The notes: a model not told the origin generated them from the sequence alone. A DNA stretch of 25,892 nucleotides from JBGSWL01 sp041752455 (GCA_041752455.1 JBGSWL010000068.1:1-25892); one strand, 5' to 3'. Numbered from the stretch's first letter, positions 14,494 through 25,335 are shown. Made by a program: numbers and translations.

Positions 14494-15742
14494 GCAGATT
14501 GTTGAGGCGATCGCGCACATTGCGCGCCGTCTTTCGGGTCGATTGGTAGAGGTCCATCTGGCTGGCCGCCTGCCGCACATCGCGGTCGCGACCCGGCTCC
14601 AGCCCGATGACCAGCGTGATCAGGTCGCGGCTCTGCGGCCACAGCCGTGTCATCACCGGATGGTCGGCGGCTGCGCAACTGTCGGCGCTGTCGATGTTCG
14701 GGTCTTCCAGTAGCGCTTCGGTCGCCCGCATCAGAAGCAGCATGCCAGGCGAGAAGGACGACAAATCTTCATCGAATGTCGTCTTCCAGGTCCAGGCGCG
14801 GCCGGCTTCCACAAAGACGATCAGCGAAGCGATCACCCGCCCGTCCAGTGTCAGCATGTGCACACGGCAGCGATCGCGTTCGGCAAGGCCGTTGATCGCT
14901 TCGCGCGCAAAGGCCGCGCGGTACCGGTCAGCCGCCAGCGACGTGCGCTGGCGCCCTTTCCAGCCGGCATTTTCCAGAAGCAGGAATTCTTCCGTTGCAA
15001 GGCGCACCGCCTTCGGCGAACGGGCGATCTCGAAGGAAAGTTGGCCGATCGCATCAAGCCGCCGCCACAGGCGGTTATAGTTGCGCCGGTGCCTGACCGA
15101 TAATGCGCTATCGTTGTAGGCATCGGGATCGACGGTGGCATCCAGCCAGGCCCGCGCGACCGGTCGCGTCGAAGCCATCGGAAGCCCGTTGGCAAGCGCA
15201 ACCGAACGAAACAGCGAGACAACCGGACTGTCGGCAAAGACATCCGAAAGCGCAAGGATCTTCGGCAGACGAACAGAAGGCTGTCCGAGCGTCTGCAACA
15301 GATCCTCGATCACCGAAGCCGTTTCGCGGCGCTCGATCAGCGGCGCTCCATAGGGCCCGTAAGGGTTGGACCAGCAACGGATCAGGTCGGGACCGATCCG
15401 GAACCCCGGCTTTTCCACCGTATAGGGCATCAGGAAACGCGTACCGCCGCCTGCATCGCGATCCTGCAGCAACATCAAGCGCACTTCGCGATCATCAAGA
15501 CGCGGCATGGCCGGAATGCAGAAGCGTGGCGAAAAGAAAATGTTGGGCTCCAGCGCAAATTCGCTGACCCGGTCGATGTCATCGATGATGTCGAAACCCG
15601 CGTCGGCGGGGTAGACCACGAATTTGCGCTCGCCGGACGACAGCCGGCTCTCGGGAATGCCGCCATGTGGCGCTACCACGCCCGGCATAACCAGAAATGG
15701 TGCCGGAATGACATTCTCTTCGATCAAGGGAATGGCAGACAT
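14480..15742 (-). CDS. GNAT-like acyltransferase, BioF2/FemAB-type (CelD-like)
   Basis: 420 residues. The central-to-C-terminal region has the Acetyltransf_6 (BioF2-like) pattern: LSVRHRRNYNRLWRRLDAIG, ATEEFLLLENAGWKGRQRTSL, RYRAAFAREAINGLAERDRC, VHMLTLDGRVIASLIVFVEAGRAW, WKTTFDEDLSSFSPGMLLLM. This family includes proteins annotated CelD/BcsL in cellulose or exopolysaccharide contexts and relatives of FemAB peptidyltransferases. Acyl acceptor unknown; a cell-envelope glycan is likely given that the gene starts 2 nt after the flippase stop, with GGAAGGA inside the flippase end. The pair is thus translationally linked. No transmembrane segment is seen, so it is cytoplasmic. Its 3' end overlaps the acyl-CoA synthetase gene by 14 nt, convergently. 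Confidence 0.85.
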   Translation of the reverse strand: MSAIPLIEENVIPAPFLVMPGVVAPHGGIPESRLSSGERKFVVYPADAGFDIIDDIDRVSEFALEPNIFFSPRFCIPAMPRLDDREVRLMLLQDRDAGGGTRFLMPYTVEKPGFRIGPDLIRCWSNPYGPYGAPLIERRETASVIEDLLQTLGQPSVRLPKILALSDVFADSPVVSLFRSVALANGLPMASTRPVARAWLDATVDPDAYNDSALSVRHRRNYNRLWRRLDAIGQLSFEIARSPKAVRLATEEFLLLENAGWKGRQRTSLAADRYRAAFAREAINGLAERDRCRVHMLTLDGRVIASLIVFVEAGRAWTWKTTFDEDLSSFSPGMLLLMRATEALLEDPNIDSADSCAAADHPVMTRLWPQSRDLITLVIGLEPGRDRDVRQAASQMDLYQSTRKTARNVRDRLNNLLKRK

Positions 15743-15744
15743 GG

Positions 15745-17151
15745 TCAGTCACGTCCTTCCGGGAATGGCGCGAGCACGAACATCGCAACTCCAATACGCC
15801 AGCGAACCAGTTGAAAAAGCGCAAATGTCTCGGCGATTGTTGCCAGCGCCGTAGCCATTGCCGCACCCGTCAGTCCGTAGTGCGGGATCAGCAATGCGTT
15901 CAGCGAAATGTTGAGTGCCAACACGCAGCCGAACAGCGCAGCGCAGATGTTGTGATTGCCGGTCATGGTCAGAAGACTTTCCGCCGGACCAACCGTGGCG
16001 CGCAGCACGACACCGCCCACCAGAATGAAAAGCAGTCCGTAGCCCTCGCCGAAATCGGCTCCGAACAAGGACAGCAGCAAGGGCGCGGTCGCCAGAATGA
16101 TGCCAGCCATGAGCAGCGATGGCCAAAATGTCCAGGCGACCGACCGGCGCGCAAACAGGCGCAACTCGCTGCGATCGATGTCGTCCTGGTGGGCCGCAAA
16201 CCGGTGCGCCACCGCTGCCTTGACGGCAAAATAGACAAAATGCACGAGCGCAAGGATTTTCACGGTCGCAAAATAGATGCCGACATCTTCCGGCTGCATC
16301 AGCATCCCGACCATCAGCACGTCGGCGTTGATCAACAGAAAGAAGAACCCTTCGACCAGAAAGATCGGCAGCGCCACGACGAGCCACGTCGGAAAATCCG
16401 TCCGGCTTGGTCCCGCTTCATACCGTCGGTCAAGCGAGCGCGTGACGACGACGATCTGCGCAATCGTCGTGATATAGGTGGCAATGACCGAGCAAACGAG
16501 CGCGGTTGTTCCCGAGATCTCGTAGCCGATCAACCATGCCGCGATCAGCACCAGAAGCGCCAAAAGCGGCCGCAACACATAAGTCGGCCCGAGCGCACGG
16601 ACCGGCCAACCATTGGCACGCGCCGTGCCCTCCAGCGTATCGCCGAGTGAGATCATCGGCAGCGCCAGCGCGCCAACCATGAACGGAATGACATAGTGGT
16701 TGTCGAACACCTCGCGCTGCGTCCAGACCAGCGCGATTGTTGAGCCTGCGATAAGGGTCGATACGCCAAGAACAAACAGGCGGCCGGAAAGGAGCAGTCC
16801 GCGCAGACCATCATGATCGCCCGCCTCGCGGTATTTCGGCAGAAAACGGATGATCGCGGTCTGAAATCCGAGACACGACAGGCTGCCGATGATGACCATC
16901 ACCACCCAGACGAAGACGAAGATGCCATATTCGCGAAGGCCCATCATCCGTGCAAGCGCAACCTGCGACAGGAAGGCGATGGCGGCACTGAGGATGCGGA
17001 TCGCGAACACGATGGCTGTCGTGCGCTGCGCGACCGACGCTTCGTCGGTGCCGGTCAGCATCCGGTCCAACATCTGCGCAAGCGGAAGCAAGCGGGCGGC
17101 CAGCCCGGCCGACCCGAATGTCTCAAGCGTTGTCGTGGCGGAAAAGCGCAC
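15745..17151 (-). CDS. Polysaccharide/lipopolysaccharide flippase (Wzx-like, MOP superfamily)
   Basis: 468 residues with about 12 to 14 transmembrane helices and small polar loops, the layout of Wzx/PST-type flippases that move lipid-linked glycans across the inner membrane. Recognisable pieces are ARMMGLREYGIFVFVW (about 67-82, the family's GxxxYG hallmark), FLPKYREAGDHDGLRGLLLSGR, SLGDTLEGTARANG, and the closing helices TGAAMATALATIAETFALFQL, all typical of 'oligosaccharide flippase family' proteins. GTG 17151 is the longest plausible start but has no good ribosome binding site; the in-frame ATG at 17073 (residue 27) is an alternative and keeps all helices. It is 106 nt downstream of secA, same strand, no clear terminator between. 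No glycosyltransferase gene lies beside it, so its substrate glycan cannot be named. Confidence 0.88.
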   Translation of the reverse strand: MRFSATTTLETFGSAGLAARLLPLAQMLDRMLTGTDEASVAQRTTAIVFAIRILSAAIAFLSQVALARMMGLREYGIFVFVWVVMVIIGSLSCLGFQTAIIRFLPKYREAGDHDGLRGLLLSGRLFVLGVSTLIAGSTIALVWTQREVFDNHYVIPFMVGALALPMISLGDTLEGTARANGWPVRALGPTYVLRPLLALLVLIAAWLIGYEISGTTALVCSVIATYITTIAQIVVVTRSLDRRYEAGPSRTDFPTWLVVALPIFLVEGFFFLLINADVLMVGMLMQPEDVGIYFATVKILALVHFVYFAVKAAVAHRFAAHQDDIDRSELRLFARRSVAWTFWPSLLMAGIILATAPLLLSLFGADFGEGYGLLFILVGGVVLRATVGPAESLLTMTGNHNICAALFGCVLALNISLNALLIPHYGLTGAAMATALATIAETFALFQLVRWRIGVAMFVLAPFPEGRD

Positions 17152-17257
17152 TGTGCTGCCGGTCCTGCGTTGTTCGAACGCTGAACACTAACCTGACCGA
17201 CTTAACATTCGGTTGGGACGACCGCAGATTGTTGTCAGTCGCGTTGGCTGCCCGTGA

Positions 17258-20116
<2,859 letters not shown>

Positions 20117-20257
20117 GTGAGAGACCCTTTTGGTTGATCCAAGGCAGCCTGTGACAGGTGCAGTGCGAGGGATCGGCTGAAGTCGGACCCCGCTGGCACC
20201 GACGCTCCGACCTTCGCGAAAAGTGTCGCAAAGCGAGGTGGACGGCGGGTTTCCGGA

Positions 20258-20286
20258 CAGATAAGAGTCGCGCAAATCGTTGTCAA
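20258..20286 (-). promoter_or_regulatory. secA promoter
   Basis: On the minus strand TTGACA (rc of 20281-20286), 17-bp spacer, TATCTG (rc of 20258-20263). Expected start near 20251, giving a 5' leader of about 135 nt before the ATG at 20116. No obvious attenuator helix is visible in the leader. Confidence 0.65.
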
Positions 20287-20387
20287 CGCCGGGCGACCGG
20301 CTGCGCCTCGACGTGATCGATCGTGAACGCTTGGCTCCGCATCGGCTTTGCCGCGCAAATGGGGCCCGTTTTGCCAAGGAGATGCCC

Positions 20388-21290
20388 GTGCTGAAGAAAC
20401 CCCTCCGCCTGACGGCTGTTTTGGCCGCCGCAGGCCTGATGGCCGCTTTTGTCACCAGCCCGGTGATTGCACAGGAAGCGCCTGCCGCTCCCGCACCGGC
20501 GGAAGCCCCGGCCCCCGATGCCGTGCTCGGCACCGTCAACGGCAAGCCGATCACCAACCGTGACATTGATTTCGCGCTTGCCGATCTTGCCGATCAGCTC
20601 GGCCAGGTGCCGCCGGACCAGCAGCGTTTTGCCGCGTTGATGGCCCTTATCGACATTCGCCTTCTGGCCGCCAAGGGCGAAGCCGACGGCATCGCCGAAA
20701 AAGAGCCGTTCGTGCAGCGTCTGGCGTTCCTGCGTGATCGCGCCCTGCACAACGAGATCTTCCGCACGACGGTTGCCGAAGCCATCACCGACGAGGAGAT
20801 CCGCGCCCGTTACGATACGGAAGTTGCTGCGACCCCGCCGGAGAACGAAATCAGCGCCCGCCATATTCTTCTGGAGACCGAAGAAGCTGCCAAGGCCGTT
20901 ATCGAGGAGTTGAAGGGCGGCGCCGACTTTGCCGCTTTGGCCACGGCGCAGTCGAAAGACCCGTCCGGCGCCAGCAATGGCGGCGATCTCGGCTATTTCA
21001 CCCGCGGCCGCATGGTGCCCGAATTTGAAACCGCCGCATTTGCCCTCAAGCCCGGCGAAACTACCGAAGCGCCCGTGCAAAGCCAGTTCGGCTGGCATGT
21101 GATCCGCGTCGAAGATGTGCGCCCGGTGCAGCCGCCGGCATTTGAACAAGTGGCCGGCCAGGTTCGTTCGCTGATCATGCGCGAGCGCTATTTCGAAATC
21201 CTGCAAGGCCTGCGCACCAGCGGCAATGTCGACATCACCGATCCGGCCATGAAGCCGGCCTATGATGCCGCCATCGCCGGTCAGAAATGA
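20388..21290 (+). CDS. Periplasmic parvulin-type peptidyl-prolyl cis-trans isomerase
   Basis: 300 residues from GTG 20388. An N-terminal signal peptide (LKKPLRLTAVLAAAGLMAAF to VIAQE, cut near residue 28) is followed by an Ala/Pro linker, a helical SurA-N-like region (VLGTVNGKPITNRDIDFAL, about 42-60), then the parvulin domain: ISARHILLETEEAAK, FAALATAQSKDPSG, NGGDLGYFTRGRMVPEFE, and FGWHVIRVEDVR, ending with a short C-terminal helix. The protein would act as a chaperone/isomerase for exported proteins, which suits its position divergent from secA. The ribosome binding site AAGGAG (20376-20381) directly abuts ATG 20382, so that ATG is too close; GTG 20388 sits at a 6-nt spacing and is the better start. 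argJ follows after 20 nt, so it may head a longer transcript. Confidence 0.92.
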   Translation: MLKKPLRLTAVLAAAGLMAAFVTSPVIAQEAPAAPAPAEAPAPDAVLGTVNGKPITNRDIDFALADLADQLGQVPPDQQRFAALMALIDIRLLAAKGEADGIAEKEPFVQRLAFLRDRALHNEIFRTTVAEAITDEEIRARYDTEVAATPPENEISARHILLETEEAAKAVIEELKGGADFAALATAQSKDPSGASNGGDLGYFTRGRMVPEFETAAFALKPGETTEAPVQSQFGWHVIRVEDVRPVQPPAFEQVAGQVRSLIMRERYFEILQGLRTSGNVDITDPAMKPAYDAAIAGQK

Positions 21291-21310
21291 CGCGCTGCCA
21301 CTGAAACATC

Positions 21311-22552
21311 ATGGCAACTGCGGTTTCACCCCTCGCTCCCAAGTCGTATCCGGACATGCCGCCGATCAAAGGCGTCCGGATCGCAACCGCCAAGGCTGGC
21401 ATCAAGTACAAGGACCGGGTCGATCTGCTCGCCATGGTCTTTGACCCGGGCACGGCGGTTGCCGGTGTCCTGACCCGTTCGAAATGCCCGTCGGCACCGG
21501 TCGATCTGTGCCGCGCCAATCTTGCAGCGGGAAGAGCTCGGGTGCTGGTGGTCAACGCCGGCAATGCCAACGCCTTTACCGGCAAGAAGGGCATTCACAC
21601 GACATCTGTTGCGGCCAAGGCTGCCGCCCAAGCGACCGGGTGCACCGCGGGTGAAGTCTTCCTGTCTTCGACCGGCGTGATCGGCGAACCGCTGGACCCG
21701 TCGTTTTTCGAACGTCATCTCGAGGCGCTGGTTGCTTCGGCAAAGGGCGACCGCTGGACCGAAGCGGCAAATGCGATCATGACCACCGATACGTTTCCCA
21801 AGGTCTCGACGCGAAGCGTCGAGCTTGGCGGCGTCACGGTCACGATCAACGGTATCGCCAAGGGTGCCGGCATGATCGCGCCGGACATGGCGACAATGCT
21901 CTCCTATGTGGCAACCGACGCGCCACTTTCGGCCCCTGTTCTGCAGGACATGCTGTCGAAATCGGTCGTATCCACCTTCAATGCCGTAACGGTCGATGGC
22001 GATACATCCACCTCCGACACGCTGCTGGCTTTCGCCACGGGTGCTGCGTCATCGCGCGGCGCTCCGAAGATCGACGATCCGAAGGACCGGCGCCTTGCAG
22101 CTTTCCGCAAGGCTTTCAACGCCGTTCTCCACGAACTCGCGCTGCAGGTCGTCAGCGACGGCGAAGGCGCGCGCAAGCTGATCGAAGTCCAGGTGTCAGG
22201 CGCCGTGACGGCCCGATCGGCCAAGCGCATCGGTATGTCGATCGCCAATTCGCCGCTGGTCAAGACAGCCATCGCCGGTGAAGACGCCAACTGGGGTCGC
22301 GTTGTCATGGCAGTCGGCAAGGCCGGAGAGCCGGCGGACCGCGATCGCCTCGCCATCCGGTTCGGCGACATTGTTGTCGCCAGTGCCGGTGAGCGCGACG
22401 AAGGCTACGACGAGGCGGCTGTTTCCGCCTACATGCGGGGCGATCGGATCGTCATCGGCGTCGACATCGGGCTTGGCAAAGGCCGGTTCACCGTCTGGGG
22501 CTGCGACCTGACCAAGGAGTATGTCGTCATCAACGGCGACTACAGGAGCTGA
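21311..22552 (+). CDS. argJ: Bifunctional glutamate N-acetyltransferase / amino-acid acetyltransferase ArgJ
   Basis: 413 residues, the normal ArgJ length. ArgJ makes N-acetylglutamate and recycles the acetyl group from N-acetylornithine to glutamate in arginine synthesis. The precursor cuts itself into alpha and beta chains; the site is intact, KGAGMIAPDMATML with nucleophile Thr195. VNAGNANAFTGKKG (81-94) and SSTGVIGEPLD (119-129) form the conserved active-site loops, and the C-terminal INGDYRS is standard. The N-terminus MATAVSPLAPKSYPDMPPIKG fits the family, although no clear ribosome binding site precedes the ATG (21311), which is only 20 nt after the parvulin stop; it is probably translated as part of that transcript. 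Confidence 0.97.
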   Translation: MATAVSPLAPKSYPDMPPIKGVRIATAKAGIKYKDRVDLLAMVFDPGTAVAGVLTRSKCPSAPVDLCRANLAAGRARVLVVNAGNANAFTGKKGIHTTSVAAKAAAQATGCTAGEVFLSSTGVIGEPLDPSFFERHLEALVASAKGDRWTEAANAIMTTDTFPKVSTRSVELGGVTVTINGIAKGAGMIAPDMATMLSYVATDAPLSAPVLQDMLSKSVVSTFNAVTVDGDTSTSDTLLAFATGAASSRGAPKIDDPKDRRLAAFRKAFNAVLHELALQVVSDGEGARKLIEVQVSGAVTARSAKRIGMSIANSPLVKTAIAGEDANWGRVVMAVGKAGEPADRDRLAIRFGDIVVASAGERDEGYDEAAVSAYMRGDRIVIGVDIGLGKGRFTVWGCDLTKEYVVINGDYRS

Positions 22553-22555
22553 TCC

Positions 22556-23308
22556 ATGCCCAAGCTGGCCTTCGTCAGACGCCTTGAGGCCGTGGGCTTT
22601 CGGGCATGGCCAGCGGCCAGCGTCCACTATGACGGAAGCTGGGCGGTTCGCCTGACGGCAAGCCACCCCTCCCGTCGCCTGAACTCCGTCAACCCACTCG
22701 ACCCGGCAGACAGCCGCGACATGGAAGAACGGATCGGCCGGGCAGAGCAGCGCTTCAGCGCCTACAGCCGCCCGCTTGTGTTTCGCATGTCACCGCTGGC
22801 GCCACCCCAACTGCAGTCACACCTTGATGCCCTCGGTTGGCAGCGGGTTGCCGAAACGCGCGTCCTCTCGGCGACACTCGACGAGATGGACCTCGACGGC
22901 GGCTTTGAAATCCTGCCGCTGCGCGACATTGGGCGCTTTGTCGATGCGGCCATCTCGCTCGTACCGGGCGAAGCGGGCAACAAGGCCGGACTTGCCGAGG
23001 TGATCGGCATGATCCGCCCACCCACCGGCATGTTCGTTCTGGAAGACGCCAACGGGCCGGTGGCCTCGCTGCTCTGTGTCCACGACAATGATCTGGCTGG
23101 TTTGTTCAACCTTTCGGTGCGCGAAGACCAGCGCAATCGCGGCTATGCCCGGTCGATTGTGCGCGCGGCGCTGCGCTGGGCACTGATGCATGGCGCACGC
23201 GCTGCCTGGCTGCAGGTCGAAGATGCCAATACCTCAGCGGTCAATCTCTACGACCGGCTCGGCTTCACCGAGCGCTACCGGTATGTCTACCGGACGCGCA
23301 ACGAGTAG
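22556..23308 (+). CDS. GNAT family N-acetyltransferase
   Basis: 250 residues. The C-terminal half is a clear GNAT domain: LFNLSVREDQRNRGYARSIVRAAL (acetyl-CoA loop pattern RxxGxA, about 182-205) and AAWLQVEDANTSAVNLYDRLGF (motif B, about 221-242). The N-terminal half (VGFRAWPAASVHYDGSWAVRLTA) matches proteins found beside argJ in rhizobia and may be a degenerate second GNAT fold. Its acetyl acceptor is unknown. AGGAG at 22544-22548 lies inside argJ and gives the ATG at 22556 a good site, 3 nt after the argJ stop, so the two genes are translationally linked. The linkage to argJ and mutT is conserved in related genomes as far as I recall. Confidence 0.92.
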   Translation: MPKLAFVRRLEAVGFRAWPAASVHYDGSWAVRLTASHPSRRLNSVNPLDPADSRDMEERIGRAEQRFSAYSRPLVFRMSPLAPPQLQSHLDALGWQRVAETRVLSATLDEMDLDGGFEILPLRDIGRFVDAAISLVPGEAGNKAGLAEVIGMIRPPTGMFVLEDANGPVASLLCVHDNDLAGLFNLSVREDQRNRGYARSIVRAALRWALMHGARAAWLQVEDANTSAVNLYDRLGFTERYRYVYRTRNE

Positions 23309-23322
23309 GCGATCGCGACACG

Positions 23323-23727
23323 ATGACCCGTCCGCTGATCCTTGTTGCCGCCTGCGCTTTGGTCGATGCCGACAACCGCGTGCTGATCGCCCAACGTCCG
23401 CCGGGAAAATCGATGGCTGGCCTGTGGGAGTTTCCGGGCGGCAAGATCGAGGCCGGTGAAACGCCTGAGGAAACGCTGGTACGCGAACTTTACGAGGAAC
23501 TCGGCATCAAGACCTGGCCGTCCTGTCTGGCACCGTTGACCTTTGCCAGCCATGCCTATGACAGCTTCCACCTGCTGATGCCGTTGTACATCTGCCGCCG
23601 TTTCGAGGGCATGGCCCATGCCCGCGAGGGGCAGGTTCTGAAATGGGTGCGAACCGGCGCCCTGCGGGATTATCCCATGCCTGCGGCGGACATACCGCTG
23701 ATCCCGATCCTGCAAGACCTTCTTTAA
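23323..23727 (+). CDS. mutT: 8-oxo-dGTP diphosphatase MutT (Nudix hydrolase)
   Basis: 134 residues with a perfect Nudix box at 40-62: Gly40, Glu46, Arg54, Glu55, Glu58, Glu59, Gly61 in GKIEAGETPEETLVRELYEE then LGI. The short single-domain architecture, RPPGKSMAGLWEFPGG before the box, and WVRTGALRDYPMPAADIPLI after it are the MutT signature. MutT removes 8-oxo-dGTP from the nucleotide pool, preventing A:T to C:G changes. It begins 14 nt after the GNAT stop, on the same transcript (parvulin, argJ, GNAT, mutT). No clear terminator follows. Confidence 0.94.
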   Translation: MTRPLILVAACALVDADNRVLIAQRPPGKSMAGLWEFPGGKIEAGETPEETLVRELYEELGIKTWPSCLAPLTFASHAYDSFHLLMPLYICRRFEGMAHAREGQVLKWVRTGALRDYPMPAADIPLIPILQDLL

Positions 23728-23768
23728 GGGCGATCTTCTTTGATACCGGCAACCGGCGCTCGACGTCG

Positions 23769-23783
23769 TTAATCGATCCTTTA
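23769..23783 (+). promoter_or_regulatory. CtrA-like site upstream of the one-helix protein gene
   Basis: TTAATCGATCCTTTA differs at one base from the CtrA consensus TTAA-N7-TTAA. It lies about 75 nt before the gene at 23857. CtrA controls pilin and cell-cycle genes in many alphaproteobacteria. One near-match can arise by chance. Confidence 0.25.
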
Positions 23784-23856
23784 TGCGCGCTGTGCCATCT
23801 TGGTACCCGGCTGCCGGATCGGCAGACATTCTTGAATTGGCTGGGGGCGCAATAAA

Positions 23857-24183
23857 ATGTTTGACGATGGCAATTGGCAAGACGAACCACTGAACGCGGC
23901 AAAGTCCGGTTTCAACATCGGCAATGGAGTCCTGCGCGGCTCGATGCTGTTTGGAGCCCTTGCGATTGCGCTCGGCCTTTTTGCGGTTCCGCTTCTCGAT
24001 CGGGCATCGGGTGTCTCGCAATCGGCCACCTTGCGCGCCAACGGCCTCGACTACACGACCACGGCGTCGGTTCCTGGCGCAAAATCCTACACGATGCGTC
24101 GCAGCATCCTTCAGGAATCCCCCAATTCCGTCTGCATTTATACGACCGACGGGCGTCGTACCGGCGACTGCAACGGCTTGTAG
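23857..24183 (+). CDS. Unknown protein with one transmembrane segment
   Basis: 108 residues. An acidic N-terminus (MFDDGNWQDEPLNAAKSGFN) is followed by one hydrophobic helix at about 27-47 (GVLRGSMLFGALAIALGLFAVPLLD) and a polar, presumably periplasmic C-terminal part of about 60 residues rich in Ser/Thr with two cysteines (VCIYTTDGRRTGDCNGL) that could form a disulfide. The ATG at 23857 has GGGGG 8 nt upstream. I do not recognise the family. It precedes the Flp pilin gene by 117 nt on the same strand and could be functionally linked to it. Codon use matches the neighbours, so recent transfer is not indicated. Confidence 0.75.
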   Translation: MFDDGNWQDEPLNAAKSGFNIGNGVLRGSMLFGALAIALGLFAVPLLDRASGVSQSATLRANGLDYTTTASVPGAKSYTMRRSILQESPNSVCIYTTDGRRTGDCNGL

Positions 24184-24300
24184 GGATTGCGATAGGACAA
24201 GGTTAACCCAAGCCAGCTTTACCGGTGGTGAACCCTGCCGATGGAGCGGGAATTAACTTTTGCAGTCTAGGATTACTCAACGGAAGAGTGAGTAAGCCAC

Positions 24301-24474
24301 ATGATCAAACGCTTCATGAAAGACACCAGCGGTGCGACTGCGGTGGAATACGCGATCATCGTCGGCGTGCTTTCATTCTCGATCATCGGCGGGTTGAACG
24401 CCGTGTCCTCCAGCCTGAACTTTTCCTGGGGCAATACCAACAGCGCAATCGGTAGCGCGCTGGGAAGCGGCTGA
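24301..24474 (+). CDS. Flp-type (type IVb) pilin
   Basis: 57 residues. A short basic leader (MIKRFMKDTSG) is followed by the Flp processing region: cleavage after Gly11 leaves ATAVEY with Glu16 at +5 and Tyr17 at +6, the pattern of Flp/Fap pilins cut by a TadV-type prepilin peptidase. One hydrophobic helix (about 18-38, IIVGVLSFSIIGGLNAV) follows, then a short Ser/Asn/Gly-rich tail. Such pilins build Tad pili for surface attachment. No other tad/cpa gene lies in the window, so this is an orphan copy; it may be assembled by machinery elsewhere. The ribosome binding site (GAGTAAG) is modest. It is convergent with the methyltransferase gene, 9 nt between stops. Confidence 0.9.
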   Translation: MIKRFMKDTSGATAVEYAIIVGVLSFSIIGGLNAVSSSLNFSWGNTNSAIGSALGSG

Positions 24475-24477
24475 TGC

Positions 24478-24493
24478 CGACCGTCACCGGTCG
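24478..24493. terminator. Perfect hairpin at the flp / methyltransferase convergence
   Basis: CGACCG (24478-24483), loop TCAC, CGGTCG (24488-24493). It lies exactly where two convergent genes meet; the minus-strand stop codon is in the loop. There is no U tract on either side, so termination activity is uncertain. Confidence 0.35.
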
Positions 24494-25335
24494 CCGAAAG
24501 GGCCGAGCACGTCAGCAAGGCTGACGGTCGCGCTTCCAGGCTTCAGCGCCTTGGGCTGATCCGGCCCCGGTGCCCATCCCGAAATCCACACGGTAGCAAA
24601 GGTCGAGCGCACCCGGCCGTCATCATCACCAAAATCCTGCTGGTGCAGGCGCATCGCTTCCATGAACATCGCCCGGCGCGCGCCCGATCGCGGCCGCTCT
24701 GTCAGGCTGTTCGTCGCGCCCATCGCCCGCAGGTCGTGCATCAGCGCCAGCGCATCGCTGTGCCGGACTGTCACCGTATCGGCGTCGGCAACCGGCAGTG
24801 CGAAACCTGCCCGTTGCAGCAAGGCACCGGCATCACGCACATCCATCAACGGCAGGACGCGGGCGTGGACGCCGCCGCTCAGCGAGGACTCGGCGGCAAG
24901 AAGGCTTTGGCGCAGTTCATTCAACGTCCCTGCCCCCGCGGCGCAGGCAAGGAACAGGCCGTCAGGCCGCAGCGCGAGGCGATGTTGGATCATCAGGCCG
25001 GTCACATCATTGGCCTGGTGCAAATGATAGATCGAGACCGCGAGATCATGCTCCGCCGCACCAATGCGGAGATCCTCGGTCAATCCTCCCGGATGCACGG
25101 TGACCCGCGCGACCTGTTCCGTGGCCGCAAGTGCGTCAGCGACCTCCACCGCAAATGGCCCGGTGGCGAGGGCATTGTCGAACCGCCGAGGCGTTGCGGC
25201 CAGCCGTTCGGTGAGGTCCTCAAGCGCCCCCATCAGCAGAAAATCGGCGCCCGGCTTGCGAAGGCGCCGCGCGCGGGCAAGACTGCGTCGCGCCTGATCA
25301 AGATCGATCAACGGCAAGGGTGCGGATCGGGACAC
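24484..25335 (-). CDS. Methyltransferase-fold protein related to NDUFAF5
   Basis: 283 residues. The C-terminal two thirds align by eye with NDUFAF5, the mitochondrial complex I assembly factor that hydroxylates an arginine of NDUFS7: HHLHQAND-like IYHLHQANDV, LALRPDGLFLACAAGAGTLNELRQSL, VRHSDALALMHDLRAMGATN, FATVWISGWAP, and the near-terminal GSATVSLADVL. Alphaproteobacterial homologues are common and usually annotated SAM-dependent methyltransferase. The usual glycine loop for SAM (DxGxGxG) is not visible; the equivalent region reads FDNALATGPFAVEVADAL. It begins with GTG 25335. A role in complex I (NuoB) maturation is the best family-based guess. It is divergent from the comF-family gene with only 14 nt between starts, and convergent with the Flp pilin gene. 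Confidence 0.85.
   Translation of the reverse strand: MSRSAPLPLIDLDQARRSLARARRLRKPGADFLLMGALEDLTERLAATPRRFDNALATGPFAVEVADALAATEQVARVTVHPGGLTEDLRIGAAEHDLAVSIYHLHQANDVTGLMIQHRLALRPDGLFLACAAGAGTLNELRQSLLAAESSLSGGVHARVLPLMDVRDAGALLQRAGFALPVADADTVTVRHSDALALMHDLRAMGATNSLTERPRSGARRAMFMEAMRLHQQDFGDDDGRVRSTFATVWISGWAPGPDQPKALKPGSATVSLADVLGPFGDR

Noticed and set aside
20117..20566. N-terminal extension of SecA by 150 residues
   Set aside because: The extension is antisense to the parvulin signal-peptide region, crosses the secA promoter, and the standard SecA N-terminus begins at 20116 with a ribosome binding site.
24184..24300. CtrA full site directly before the Flp pilin gene
   Set aside because: Two isolated half-sites (GTTAACC near 24203 and ATTAACTT near 24252) are present but neither has the second half at the correct spacing.
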